From NCBI GenBank assembly GCA_016801885.1, contig CM028894.1, forward strand, positions 8,749,241 to 8,813,240: a stretch of DNA of 64,000 bases. Reading direction: 5' to 3'. The notes under the pieces are model-generated. The model saw nothing but the letters and a program-made list of their open reading frames with translations, did no database searches and had not been told where the DNA came from. Shown here in pieces: positions 1-14,400 of the stretch (position 1 is the stretch's first letter; each line of letters starts with the position of its first letter). The DNA comes from Toxotes chatareus. Its lineage: Eukaryota > Chordata > Actinopteri > Toxotidae. The translations under genes and the position numbers were made by a program.

Positions 1-1517
1 CCCCTGAGAAAGAAAGGGAGGAAGAGAAAGAGGGACAGGATTTATTATCTGTTTTTCAGTCACAAATTTGCATTTTTTTTTTCATTTCATATTCATCACT
101 CATTTTCAGTCGCTCTCCCTCAATTTGGCCTCTGCCCGGTTCCAAACTGTTTCAAACACTTAAAGCCAAGACCTCTGGTGCATGAAAGCGATGTGATTTT
201 ACACTTCCTGCAGCCTTAGTCCTTCTAGATGAATAAAGTGATAAATGGATAATTGACCTGAGTAGAATATCCAAGAAAATCCAGGGAAGGATGAAACAGA
301 AGACGAAACAGTTCTGAGAAAGTGATTTTGGGGAATGTCAAAACACCACAGCAGCAAGCAATCGGCGTGAAAAGCAAAGTTTTAGAAATATCAGGATCAA
401 TGACTGCCATGTTAAACATTCATGGCACAAAAGACATATTATGAAACAAAGATTTGGAGAGTCGGGTGAGAGGAGACGAGGTATGAAAGAAGTAGAGAAA
501 AATAAGGTACAAGATTTGAGCAGGGAAACAAGAATTAAAAGCTGGAAGAGAAAGGAGCAGGGATGATGTCCCAGTGGACTTCCTTACAAAAAGGAAGGGA
601 GGGAAGAGAGGGAGAGGAAAAGGAGGAAAAGCATAGTGGGGAGAAAAGATGAAGGCAGAAAGAGTTGAGAAGCAGCAAAGGAGGACAGGAAGGAAAAGAA
701 GGAAGAGACAGAGACTGTGCTGAAAGGAAAAGATGGTAGAGGTGGGAGGTGTTAACTGCAACAGAGAAAATGGAGAAAAACACGGGGCAGAGATGAATGA
801 CGACACTGAGCACAGTGTGAGTGACAGAAAACATCCTAGGTACCCAGTTCACACTCCTTCATTTCTTTTTGTTCAGGGTGAAAGAAAAAGCAGCCACAGC
901 AATAATAGTTATTTACTCACACTATGTGATAATGAAGAAGATTTCAGATAGCTCGTTCTATCTCTCTCTCTCTCTGTCTACCTTGCTAACACACACGCGC
1001 ACACACACAAATCATTCATGTTCAACCTTGGAAACATGGGGACAAAAAAAAAAAGAACATACATAAACACACTCAAAAGACTCTATTTTAAACACACATC
1101 TCTTTCTCACACATAAACACTAACACACGCTAACACACATGCTAACACACAGAATCCACCATGCCATCCTGTTTTGCACTAATTCAGACGTCTTAAACTC
1201 TTTAGCCTTAGCTCTTTATAATATCATTAGCTTACCTCCAGGTGTAAAGGTATGTGTGTGCAAGTATGTGGGATTATGTCATTTTTATACATTACAGCTA
1301 GAATATCTTTAACCAGTGCACAATATATGTGTGACTGTGTGTATCCACACATTTTATGTGTGAGTCTACGTGTTCACTTTGTCATTTTTCAGAGTGCATT
1401 TGTGTGTGCGTGGTGCGTGAGGGAGTGTGAATGATGTCCCCTTTCCTCCCTGCCTGTTCCAGCCCATTTATTGAACATCTGTACAGTCTGTCGCTTTCGC
1501 TATATCACACCCCTTAA

Positions 1518-1570
<53 letters not shown>

Positions 1571-4500
1571 TTGCATTCCACGCAGATGCACACACACACC
1601 AGCGTGCATGACTGCTAAAACAAATAGTCATTAGCCTCAAATTAAAAGCCTCTCAAGGATAATCACTAAAGTGACAAAATCTGCACAGGCACCCGTCTCT
1701 ACCCCTCACAAACACACACACACACAGACACATACTTAGAAGTTTAGAGCACTTTCTCAAGGATAATCACCAACTTGACATGCACTTTTGTATACGTACA
1801 CACAAGTAGTAAATTATGAGGAAACAAGGCGTACAGTATGTACACGCACACATGCACAAGCGCTGATGTCTGCATTCTCTCTCTCCACTGTCCTTGGAGC
1901 AGTATAAAAGTGATTAAATCATTGTTTGCTTCATAGCCTCACCCCCATCATCAATAACTGGCCCCGAGGAGAACAGACTTCCCAGATAAAGACAATATCA
2001 AGTTATGTCTGTGCGTCTATGTGTAAGTGTTTATGTACGCACACACACGCGCACACAAACACACACACCTGACTGTCGATGTCTCCGCCCAATTCACAGC
2101 TACTCCGAAAACACTTTGGTCTTTGATGTGCCAAAAAAGCAGCTTGTTAAAAGCGAGCATTAGTTATTAGTGCGCACCTTCGCTGGCCTGTTGTAAGGAA
2201 AGCTGTGAGGTTAGGTCAGGACAAAACAAATCAGCATCTTTTTTTTTGTTTAATAATCCTTCACGGGGCGTCTAGTTGAAAACAGCAATTGTTAAATAAA
2301 AAGGGGGCTTCGGAAGAGGAAGATTCAACATCAAAACCCTTGAACATCACGATCCATGGTAGAGGATTTGCTTCTTTTTGCAAAGTTAGAGACAAAAAAA
2401 AAGTGTTATAAAAAAGATGACGAAAATCTTATAATACTTAAAATAATCTTAATCTCTTCTAAGCTGTTTTTGAGGCCCAAACTTCTGCCTTGTGTGTTGA
2501 GGCTGAGTGGAAAGCTCCTTGTACGATTAAAGGAGTTTGGTCAGATGTGGAAAAAGGGTTGCTCTGAACTTCAGGCCCCAGTATTGATTTTAGTGAAGAT
2601 GTGGGTTAAAAACCTGCATTTCAGGTGCCTGACATGGCGTGAAAGCTTTCTGCCGGCCAAGTCAAATAACTATCCTGCTGCCAACTCTCTTCTAAGAAAA
2701 GAGAGAGAACCGTGATCGCTGACATCAGAAAGTCCTTATCATATGAATAAACAGAGCAGTAAACAGTGATTTGGCAGTCAACATGTCAATAATGTTCCCT
2801 ATTGTCGGACAAAGTCTAAATTAGTTACTGTATTTAGAGGAATCAAAGTGTAAAAAGCTGTTGAATCATTTTCAACTTTCAACCGTTTCACTTCTGTCCG
2901 ACCACCAAACACACAATCCGCAGGCTCATAATTTGGTTGATTGTATTAAAAAAAAACTTAGATAATTAGTTATTTAGAGACACATCACACGCCGCGCATG
3001 CTAATGTAACACCAGTCAGAAATTCTCTTTATTCATTTCAGATAAAAGAATGGCCTCAGCGGCACTGGATCACAGTAACAGTCGGTTTATTACATAATTC
3101 ACCAATTGTAGCACGTTCATCTATAACTGGCAAACTGAATTATGGGAACTACATCCGCTGAGCAACAACACAATGAGCTCTCAATTTGTCTCTAATAACC
3201 TGATTATTGAGGCTTCAATGTGGGACAGAATGTAAGTGAATCCTAATTCCTCGTGCCTCTTTGTGTGTGTTTGTGTGCCTAGTTTGTTTACTTATTTATT
3301 TCCTGTGCATGTGTGTCAGCTCATGAGCTGGACTGCATGAATACAAGAGCAGATTACAGGGATGGGGAACTGATAAGACTGTAGTGATACTAGTGCCATC
3401 ATAGATCCTGCTAATAGTCTGTTTTCTTGTTGTTGTTTTTTTTTTTAAATCTCTGAGTGTTAGCACAGGCTGTAGCCATAGAGCTGGCTGTAGCAACAGT
3501 CTGTCTGCCATCATCTAAAATGGATGAAACAAGAGAATATTTGTACAGCGTTCGTTTTCATTTTGGTTTTCTTAGGCAAAGAAAAAATCTGCTAAGCCTG
3601 ACTGCGTGGTGCTAATGTTATTACAACACAGTATATTTACCCTCGGTGATGAACGGTTGGGAAGCAGTGGTACTTGTGCACAGAGTGTCAATTACATGGT
3701 ATTCCAGGAATTTAAGCCCATATTGTGTGGAAAGATGTTTCCGCATATTGCTGCAAACATCTTACTGACACTGCAGTGTTTCTCACAGCTTGAGAATTTA
3801 CCTGTGGTGGTGTGAGGCGCAGCGTGTGATCGATATGCATGCAGAGAATCATGCAGTTTAGAGAAGGAGAGTGTAACCCGGGTTATTTTCTGTGGCTACA
3901 ATTTACAGATGTCCCCGTAACGCCTCACTTGCAGACTACCTGGGCGAGCCGCCCGAGTAGAGCCTATGTATGGGAAACTCTGCGGTACAACTAGCACTGC
4001 TGTCATCACTCTTTGTGAAATGAAGCCAGGCTTTGGACCGAGCAGCAACACAGACACATACGTTTGACTGTCAGAAAAACACGTCAGAATCGATAAACAA
4101 CTGCAGTGCTTCAGACAGTTTGGAACCAAGCACATTAGCATGCATTTTTGTGTGTGTACGTGAATGTGCACTGGCTTCTGACAATCCCCTATACAGCTAT
4201 TTAAAAAAACAGAAGTAGTGATGATAAATTCGATGTTAAGCGCGTCCAGTGCTTCTCCGAATGAAACTTTTACAGTCGTAATTAACTCCATTCTGTTTTG
4301 AGATTAAATTCATTCTGTTTCAGGACGGGAAACACCACTGTCTCACCGTTTAATTAACAATCTGCTTCCCTCCCACACGCTCCCCTCTCTGCACCATTTC
4401 ATCTATTAACCAAAAGAGACATGAACAGGGAGCAAAAAAAAAAACAAAAAACGAGGAATTACTGTCACTGTGTGTATCTTCGCTCTATAATTTTCTCTTC

Positions 4501-7500
4501 AACTTCTTTCAGCGAGTACATCTCCAGAGTTTCTAAACAATGTGAGTAAAGAACAAAAAAAAATATCATTGTGCGCTATTTCCTGGGAAATGTAACTATC
4601 AGTTTTACAATGCATTTATTAGAGGGGTGTACAATAACAGCACCAAACTGGCTCAGTCACAAAGTGACAAAATCTTTAAAAGCACTGAAACAAACTAGTG
4701 GTTGCATTTATAACGAGTGACACAGCAAGGGCTGAAAAACAGCTCCATGGAGGCTCAGAGGTTCTCCTCACTACTACAATTATATGCATGCAACAGACAA
4801 TAATAACACCTGACACCTGTAGGAAGCACAGCTGCTACACAACTGACTTTTGAGAGCTTTTTAGCTGTTGGCAGTGGCAACAATCACCTTCCTTTTCATG
4901 TCTGCCTATCTTTTTTCTTCTTTCAGTTCTTTACAAATCCTTTTCTCTTTCCCTTCTTTCTTTCCTTTTTGCTCCTTAATTCCCTACTTCATCTTCAATT
5001 TGCACACAAAGGTCTCTTTTACCATTGGCTTCATCTTACAGCACACTTGTTTGAAGAGATGTGTCCAGCAGCGCTCATTTGCATCAGCTTACAACACCCT
5101 GCACACCCTGAACATTCACACATACTCTCTGACTGATACACTCATGCGTCTTGTAATGTATTTATATCGCCATTACAGCTTGGAAACACACAGACATTAA
5201 TGTGATTTCTTGCTAAGCATGATGAGCAATAAAGTGTGTTTCTATGCCCTCATGCATATTTCTGTGTTAGATGTGAGTGTGTAACGAAATGAAAGGAAGG
5301 TAGTGAAATCAAAGAAGTTCCCTTTAATGATTCTTCTATGAGGATATAGCTGTGTCATCCTCACTGTCTTTCTCCACACACACATACACACACACACACA
5401 CACAGACACACGCTGTGTCAGTAGTTACTATTAGCACAACATTCAATATGCTTGGACCAAACATGAGGTTCTGTGTGCCCGACAAATCCACACAGGAAGA
5501 AATTAATTTCTTTCTCCAGCTTAGCACTCGTTTCTTTGATAAAAACCACCCACCATATTCACCCCCACACAAATACCTGCCAGTGAACTGTTACTATGAC
5601 AGAATTCTCACACAAATATGCAAGCGCGTACAAACACACAGATTTTGACACACTTTCTTTCTCTCCAAAGCTCATTAGCACTGCTTTAAAATTAAAAGTT
5701 GCTTCTCTATGCTTTGTTCATGGCTTGGGGCACTGTAGCATGGGCCTTTGAAGTCACTGATTTATGTGTGTGTGTGTGTGTGTGTCTGAATGTGTGCGCG
5801 TGCATGTGTGTATGTGTTGCTTCTCACACATGCTTGTGTGAGCTCATCTATGCCAACCAATGAACATTTGCTTTCGCATGCATTTGTGTGCACTACAGTA
5901 GCTATGTGCAAAACACCCATGCTGTTTTTTAAATTTTTTTTTTCCCCTTTCCTTTGCTCGGGCGTGGAATAAGTGGTGCGGTAAATATTGGGTTCTGCAT
6001 TTTTTCGCTCTGAGATGAAACGTCTCCCCAGGCTTGCTAATGAATCATTGACAACACCCACGGAACCGCTGTCCCAGGAAATTTACATCCTCCCATTAAA
6101 ATATGCCTTTAAGGACACAGGCCTTAGAGCCTCAAATGGGCTTCAAAATTTAAGACGGTCCTAACCCGAACCCAAAAAGATGCTGCTCAGACCTGAGCTA
6201 AGCCTGAGGTGGAGCAGCCTTTGTGAGTCCGTAACGGCCTACAGCCTGAAATTGCTTAAAACTTGCTGATAATGAAACACTGATAAGGGTATGGGAAAGG
6301 TGGCCAAAGTTGTTTCAGTTTACAGAAACTGAATTACTTCTGGTAAATATTTGCTCACTTAGCACGGTGTGAATGCACACTGAGATAAAAAATTAAGAGT
6401 GATGTCTCCACAGCGCAGTGAGTTGTCAGAGTATGAATTGAGGTGGCAGTTTGCAACAGTGAAAAGATATTGGATATTTGTAATGATCTACTGTGCACAT
6501 AATAAAATGTTTCAAGTGGTGCTCAGACAAAATACAATAATTTGTGGTGTCTATCTCAAAAGCTAATTCACAGCCTAGCCTCGGTATATTATAGCAGAAT
6601 TTAATAATATGGTGACAGCCGCTGGAGTTAACCTTCAGGCTGCGACGACTAACTCAAATTATTATAATTGTAGACATCGCAGGAATACTCCTTTCCTGGA
6701 TTATGCATTAGTACTGCAGTGATACCTACTGTAGTAGAGTAAATGTTCCATAGTTACATTCAACTAGCAAAGCAGGGCAGATCACACAATATAAAACACG
6801 GGTGGCCAGGATCCACTTTTTTCCCATTTGGACAACACTAACTGTAGTTGTACTAATGTATCTTAACTGGAAAAGTTGCAACTGCTGACAAATCCTTGAC
6901 ATTAAAAACTTGTCACAAAGACGCTGATTCACAACGTTTTTGCAGATTGCTGTCCTAACAAGCTAAGGACAATGACGCATTACTCTGCATCTCGCCCTGT
7001 GTTGCACAAACTTTATCCTGTAATGTACGAGTAACTCCACAACATGGACCAGTTCAAGGATTTATTTGCATAAAAAAGCTGTGGGGTATATCTAAATTAT
7101 ATTAACAATTTTTTAATACTTCATGGAGAGAACGATGTGGTCCAAAACTGGGTCTGTAGGTATCTGTATACAGAATTAATGAGTGTTGGGTTTATTTAAC
7201 TATTTAGCCTCCATTTATTTCAAGTATGTGACATCTCCTATCCTTCATTATGTTAATATTGCAGCAGTAACCACAGTGAACGCCTCGTCTCATCCATCTA
7301 CCCTTCACTAGTGTTATATAAAGTAACAGCCATGACAACCATTGTAGAAACTCCCCCTAGGAGCCACTGTGGGCACCCTACATAATGTCTCTGTCTTGTA
7401 TTAGTAGTGGGTTCACCAACAGCAGGGTACAGTTATTTCACTGAGGTTGATGAGAATCAGTATTTTGTGTTGTCACTCTGACAGCTGAAAATAGGACTAA

Positions 7501-7860
7501 ATTTGAATGTCAATATAATTTACCCATATGGGGTAAAGTTGCAGGTCAGCAGCTCTGCAGACGGATTGAACTAAAAAGCAGGACATTTCCTCCCTATTTA
7601 GAGGACAGACTGTGCTGCTTCCCAGTACACAGATATCTAAACTTGCACAGGGAGAACAGATTGGACGTTGCACAGACATAGACATCTTTCATTATGCCTG
7701 TGTGTGTGTGTGCAGCAGGGAGACAGAGGTACAGGGGGGAGAATTTGGAGGTTCGAGAAAGAAGAGAAACGCATAAGGGAGACAAAGAGTGAGTGAGCTA
7801 GACAGAAAAAGAGACAGAGGGAGACAGAAGATGGCCTTGGCCTTTTAACATCTCACTTCC
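1..7860. other. Intronic stretch without recognised genes
   Basis: Contains a purine-rich block at about 540-735, scattered CA runs between 960 and 2080 and a pure (CA)25 array at 1519-1568. Smaller CA/GT runs lie at 5382-5412 and 5764-5785. The stretch from 6140 to 6180 has a phrase (cctaacccgaacccaaaaag) like a dispersed teleost repeat, but too short to name. Open frames here are short and show no family I know. Confidence 0.6.
1519..1568. repeat. (CA)25 microsatellite
   Basis: Uninterrupted CA dinucleotide array of about 50 bp followed by more scattered CA-rich sequence. Confidence 0.98.
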
Positions 7861-7880
7861 CCCAGCACCCCATACAAAAT

Positions 7881-7881
7881 G

Positions 7882-7922
<41 letters not shown>

Positions 7923-7930
7923 ACACGTGT
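7881..7930. repeat. (TA)n(TG)n compound microsatellite
   Basis: A short TA run passes directly into about 15 TG units, then gcacacgtgtgtg. Confidence 0.97.
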
Positions 7931-8199
7931 GTGCGGCGGCAGGGCTGTCTTCACCACAGGAGTTGAGCAGTCCTGCTGAAGTCAGCACTTGCTCAGGTCT
8001 GAGGGGAGACAAGTGGACACCTACTGTGAGGAGAATTGTGTGTGTGTCAAGTGTGTGTGCAGGAGAGAAAGAAGGGGAACCTGTTTGAATGTGTGTGTGT
8101 GGCTGTGTGAGTATGTGCAGTCTTCTTGAAACCAGTGTCTTCTGATGTCCAACCACTGATGTCATGCATGCAACTAGTATTGGTTTGTCGTCCTCAGAC

Positions 8200-8996
8200 A
8201 GCAAGGACAGAGGCAGCGCAGTGGCCTGTAAAGGAACTGTTTACTATTAGGACTGAGGTGAGGGTTTACAAGTACAACTGAAGACCAGTTCTGAGAGTCT
8301 TTAGGCAGGAGACAAGTCAGTTAATGTCTCCATTGAGTTGTCTGACCTTCTGCCACCTGTCACGCATCACCAATACTTCCAATCAATCAGATTAATCCCG
8401 CTGGCTTTCTGCTGGATGGCGGGAGACCGAAGGTGGAATCGGGCGAGACAGACATCAATGAGGAGGAGCCCGGAGGAACGGAAGGAATGAAGGACAGAAG
8501 GGAGAGAGGCAGGACAGATATGAAAAGACAGAGATGAAGGAAAAAGGAACGGAATCAGAAGGTGGAGGAGGAAGAAATGGAAACAGGAAGGAAAGATGTG
8601 GAGAATGAGGCGAGGGAGGAGGGAGATAAGCGAGGGATGATTGGATGTCAGACCACAGATAAAAAGCACAAGGTCAACGTTAAGCTCAGAGATCACAAAG
8701 AGAGGACATGTCCACTTCTGTGCCTGGTACTATCTATTCCCCTGTCTCTCTCTCTCCCTCTCTGTGACTTCTGAGTGTTGATTTCTCTTTCTTCTTCTCT
8801 ACTGTTGTCAACTCTGTCTATCTTTGCCTGAGAGAAGAATTTTCTTTCATTTTTCTGGCAATTTTTCTCCCTCTCTCTCTCTGTCCTACACACACTATCT
8901 GACAGTAATCAGACATCCAATTACAGCAGTACCCTCAGACGAGGGCTGTGTGTGTATGTATGAGTATATGTGTTGCAGCTTTGCTTTTTTTTTCTG

Positions 8997-9030
<34 letters not shown>

Positions 9031-10940
9031 AACAGAGCGTCAGATCCCTGCTGATGCCTGTTACTCCCCAAAGCCGGGATGCCCCGCTGTCCACCAGCCC
9101 ATGTCTTATCTGGGGATGAAGGCTCTCACACACACACACACACACACACACAGATATACTGCAAACACACAAGAATATTACATATATGTCATCAAACAGA
9201 AAAAAACATGCACGAAGACATGTACACATGTGCATCTGTGAACATATTGGAGCACAGATGCACAGATGTTGACTCACAAACATACAAGAACAGGATTGCA
9301 CACTTTAGCATACACACACACACACACAGAGGTTCAAACACACTTAAATACACAAGGTGTAGAAGAACAAGGATCTTATTAAGGATATGCTGTTCAGTCT
9401 TCCCTGCTGTATATCCTGCTGTGGCATCACACGCCCCCAATATATGATGATAAAGTGAAGTGATCTCAAAGTTATATTTGCTCCGGTTATAACAAAAGTG
9501 ATGATTCTAACACATTCCCACAAACACTCACACATGACACAATCATTGCCATAATAAGCTGGGATCCACCAATCATTCATCTGGCTAGAACACAAAAACA
9601 CCAGTTGTGTTTGAGTACATGCCCAAGCACACACACATTTTGTTTAACAGTTTATCAGTTTATCTCCGCCAAATCAACAGAATCAGTCACCCAGCAGCAC
9701 ACAACGAGCCGACTGTCAGATGGAAATTGTGCATCAGCAAGTTAATGCAGTCGTTCGTAAGTGACAATTACAGTGTTAAACTAAAAGCACACCCACACAT
9801 ACGTACATTAAATATTCAATAGGAACTTCATCAGTCAAGTCAACACAGCGCGCACACAGCCGGCCAATCAGCCAGCCCATAGAAACTTCAGCCAGTAATT
9901 TGTTCCTATTAGAATCTGCCAATGAACAGAATATATGGGAGACATTATGTTTTTTTTTGAATAGCAATGACCAGACAGGCTTATTGCTGCTGATAGCATC
10001 TGTGTGGGCAAACATGACGCCTGAATGGCAATGAAAAGAAAAAGCTTGGCTGTCTGTGAATACATTATGGGCTGTGTATATGCGTGTGTTCGTATACGTG
10101 TTTGTGCATGTCTGTGTGTGTTTACTGCAGAAGGCCGTCACACCTGACACTGGCACGGGCTATTGTGCGCTATGCTAATGAACTTCCACAGTTAGATGGG
10201 TGGGATGGTAACGCTGTGTGAGCTTTTTCAAATACCAGCATGTCTCCCTCCTTCTCTCCATTTTCCTAGCAACAATGAATATATGGATGTGAGTGGGGGG
10301 CTTGAAAACATATATCTAGATTGTGTTGTTTTTGATATGCATCTACAATGAATTCATATACTGGTGTATCAGGCTTTGCTGTGACTCCATATAGTGGTGG
10401 AGTCAAATTCATGTAACAAATTAGTGTAACAAAGGCAGTTAGAAAAATGCAGATGACTGTACCTTGAGGATTGTGAACAACATTTTTTTTTCCTCAGCAG
10501 TTATTGACATCTGAAGAAACACTTCTCTTTAAGTAAATCCTGAACCTTACAATTTATGCAATACTGCCAATGGTAGAAAACCTTCTACCTACTTCTACTT
10601 AAAATATTGCAGAAGCAGGGAACCTTCTTGATATATCCGGGCAGAGCAGCACCGGAAGAGTTCCATATAAAATTTGACTGACATTTACAGTCAAGAGGCA
10701 AAGCTTACCTCAATGAAAAATTTAAAAAGAACAGAAAAAAATGAATGTGTCAATGTGTTACCAAGCTGAAATACATGGGAGGCTAAACCTGTCTGTTAAG
10801 CACTTGCATTGAATTGATCCAGATTCTTCGATGATACTGAAATCATTTTAAAATATCAGCCTCAGCAGCATTCTGTGACTCTCATTCAGATGGGTCCAAT
10901 CCAATACAGTGTGCTGTTTTCTTCACTGTGAATATAAAGA
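8200..10940. other. Intronic stretch without recognised genes
   Basis: Holds a purine-rich block (8440-8660), a CT-rich run (8730-8890) and several CA arrays between 8998 and 9340. The remainder is AT-rich sequence with no codon bias or recognisable protein. Confidence 0.6.
8998..9029. repeat. (CA)n microsatellite
   Basis: About 15 CA units; a second array of about 12 units follows at 9127-9152. Confidence 0.97.
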
Positions 10941-10945
10941 ATGCC

Positions 10946-11480
10946 TTATTCTTTGGCCAGGTGCTGTGAATGCACTATTGCTTTGGCCAACGCTGCCTCA
11001 TGCATAGATTTCACCAGATCAATATGTCTTGCACATGAAGTATTCTTCAGGTATTGACGTGCACTCTGTTGGCCTAGGGCTCTCCTTCTTGCAGCATCAA
11101 TGGACAGAGCGCTTACTGCCAAAAGCTTAGGCGACAAGATGGGGAAAAAAAAGCTAAAGCAGTGCTGCGTAGACAAACATGAGTCAGAGGGCTCTATTTT
11201 CATGATGGAGCATGGAGGGGCTTTGCGGTGGAGAAGTGACATTTCCGACAGACACATAAAGGTTGTTCTCCTGTCTGCAAGCGTTTGATATTTCTGTGAC
11301 TTGCCCTGAACTTGACTGCACTTAAGTAGGTGGAGAGGTGCAGCAGGGGGGGTGTTAGAGGCAATAATGCAGCAGCAGAGCGATTTTAGTGTTAAGGATT
11401 ATGGTGATTTGAACTTGCACAGTATACCTGCGCAGACCATGTCGTAAGCAAGTCGTACAGGGTGCACTCTTTATTATTTC
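10946..11480 (-). mobile_element. Possible decayed DNA-transposon remnant with a 103-codon open frame
   Basis: A minus-strand frame at 10946-11257 runs 103 codons without low-complexity sequence, unusual in this window. It ends with an Ala/His/Lys-rich section (HEAALAKAIVHSQHLAKE). The sequence to its right (about 11200-11480, including gctctattttcatgatg and the 'cacagtatacctgcgca' phrase) resembles a dispersed teleost repeat I remember but cannot name with certainty. No catalytic motif is visible. It could equally be single-copy sequence with a chance open frame. Confidence 0.3.
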
Positions 11481-11499
11481 AGTTTTTCTGCACATCTGC

Positions 11500-14400
11500 A
11501 AATAATACCAAGAACAGTAATTATTATAAATGAATTGCAAACAGCATGCAATAACAGTGTACAATAAGAGTGAACAATAATGCAGCACATTTACAAGGCA
11601 CTGTAACAGTCAGGTAACTCTAATATGTATGTATGAATGTGAAGTCTAGTGTCCCCCTGATATGTTCTACACAGGATAAATATATACAGTTAGTGTCAAT
11701 CAGCAGGCATAAACCACTAGGCACTACTGTGTGAAGGTGTCTTAGGTTTACTCACTTGTTTGTTGTTTGCCTTCCACCCATGTGGCGAATAGCAACACCC
11801 TGCCTACCATTCATACAGCTTCATCCATCCACATCAACTTAACAGAAGGCAGCTTATGTTGGTCAAACACACCTTTCTCTTTCCACTGCCCCTTTGATTG
11901 TCTCCTTATCTGTACCATCATTTCTTTCCCTTTGTTTTGCCCCCCATTCCTGTCTAGCTTCTCCTACTTGACTCCCAGGGATGAATCAATAGCATGTTGC
12001 ATCCCTCCTCTATCTTCGGTCTCCATCCATCCCTCCATCTCCCCATTCTACCATGTAATCGGTCTCACACAGTGCATACATACATACATCATTCCCACCA
12101 TCCTGCCAAGCAGTCAGCACATGATCCATGTGTCTGTCTATCCATGCTCTGACTTTGTCTGTCCACTCTTTGCTCTCAGCAGTGGGCTTTGTTGCGCGCA
12201 TCCTCTATCTTTTCCCCTTCCTCCGATCCATCCCTCCCTCCGTGCTCCCAGTGAGTGATATCAGTAGCATGTGGCTTGTCTTTACTCCATCTCAATTATG
12301 CTTCCCACTACAAAAGTCAACAGTGAGCATGTGTTAGAGAGAAAGAGAGCGAGAAAGGCTCAAATAGACACTGTCTGGTTGATCCATCTAACCATGGCGT
12401 GGAACCAGATATCAGCGCATGCACTGGAAAACATGTTGTCCATTAGGGTACGACTGAGGGAGCAGTTTTCTAGTGCACTGAGATAATATTGGTAATTTTT
12501 GAGAAGCTAAATAACTTATAGCGCTAGTTTGGTATGGCAAATGCCTGAAAAACAGGAAAAGAGACAAAAAGATAGATACACATATAAATGCACACATACG
12601 GGCTTAGATTCACACACAGAACTGGCAAACAAAACATTCACTGACAGCCTGTGAGGTGAGGGAGGCCTGTACAAAAAGGGTAGAGAGACAGAGCAGAGTC
12701 TATTGCCATTTACTAAGGACTTAATAAGGTGAGTGTGTCAGAGACAAACAGGGATAGAGGACAGACATATACCCTGGGTGAATAACCATGCACAAACATG
12801 CACAAGAAATATCTCATGCCCGACAGATGTCCCAAACACAAAGGTATTTACACAAAAACAGACGCACACAAGCATCCATAAACACACAGGAACACACACA
12901 TTCACACCTGCATGCTCAATTGCAGCCAGTTGAGCATGTAAGTTGAAGAAATAGGGGTCAGTGGTGATGTTTTTGCAGATCAGATAGGCGGGAACTTAAA
13001 ACAGTTTAACTGAACCCTGACTAAAGATTATTGAGGGATCAGTGCATGGAGGAGAGGAAAGGAAAACAAAGAAAAGGAAAACAAAGAGGAGAGGAGGAGG
13101 ATTATTATCACCATTCAGATGGATTCATTCTTCTCGTAAACTGAATAATGTCGTGTTGGAAGTGAGCACTCCAATTATGTGCTTGTAAAAACTTACTCTT
13201 GTTATTTGAGGATATTGAGCCAACATTTATAAAAGGTTCCACCAGCTGGTGGTTCCCTTGGAGACCGTAAAAAAAAAAATTTATCCCTAAAAAACACTGC
13301 TGTACCTGCAGATTTCAAACACATGCACACCTGCACACAAAGACGCACACCTGCACACAAAGACACACACTCCCACACACATACCCACCACACTAATAGA
13401 TTTCCTTCTAGAGAAACAGCAGATCAATCTGGCTTTTCTCCTGGGTTACTGGAAATCTCTAGGATCGTTCTATCGGTCTGTCTGACTCGCTCTGTCTGTA
13501 AGATACAGAAAATGATTTTATATATGACACACAAATAACAGGTCAGACCAGAGGGACATTAATAAACAATACACAAAAGCATAGTGTGTGTTTGTGGGTG
13601 TGGGGGGAAATTGCCACTGGTGTCGGGAATAAGAAGCAATGTCTGCTCTGTGCTGTGTCAGATATGATAAGAACATTATGAGTGACTTTGTCCATCCAAA
13701 TGATGGTTCAGAGACTGTTGTAGAGACATATGGTGATTAACTCAGACCGACCAGTGTTAGAATTAAGTCCAACTGGTCTTCACTGGTCATTATCTGCTGG
13801 AGTCTGAACTAATAAAAGGGCAGAGAATATTGAAGAGTATGAGAACAGCTTCCCCACTGTCAATCAGATTTTCCTGGCTCCAGTTTAAAAAGTCAAACTT
13901 GGGCAACGTGCCTGAGCTGAGGTCAGCGGACAGAGACGACTGGCAACACCCTGTGGTCGCAAAATTATGCCCGTCTTAAAAGCTCAATGCCTTGAAAGTA
14001 AAACAAAGAAAATTAAATTAACCTCTAACCTGTGTAGTGACACAGAATTTTGAGGGTGTAGCATTTTTTTCACTATTTCTCCTTGAAAAAGGACTGAAAT
14101 AACTCATGGATTATCAAGTTTCCAATGTCTTTCCTCTCAACAGACTGATTGATTGATTGACTAACTGTTTAAGCTCTCATCAGATTTGTAACCAAGCAAA
14201 AGCTAATAGTTTACCCCTTACATGCCCTTGTTGAAACATTATCTGTCAGTTCTGTAAAAGCTGTTTTCTTGCTTTCAGCACTAACTATTCTGACAGTGAC
14301 TTTGGTCTAACTCCTGTTTACGGTATCTGTTTTTTTTTTCTGATTTGTAATCACCATCTTTGAATTTGTTGTGTTTTAACAATGTTCACAGTTTCACAGT

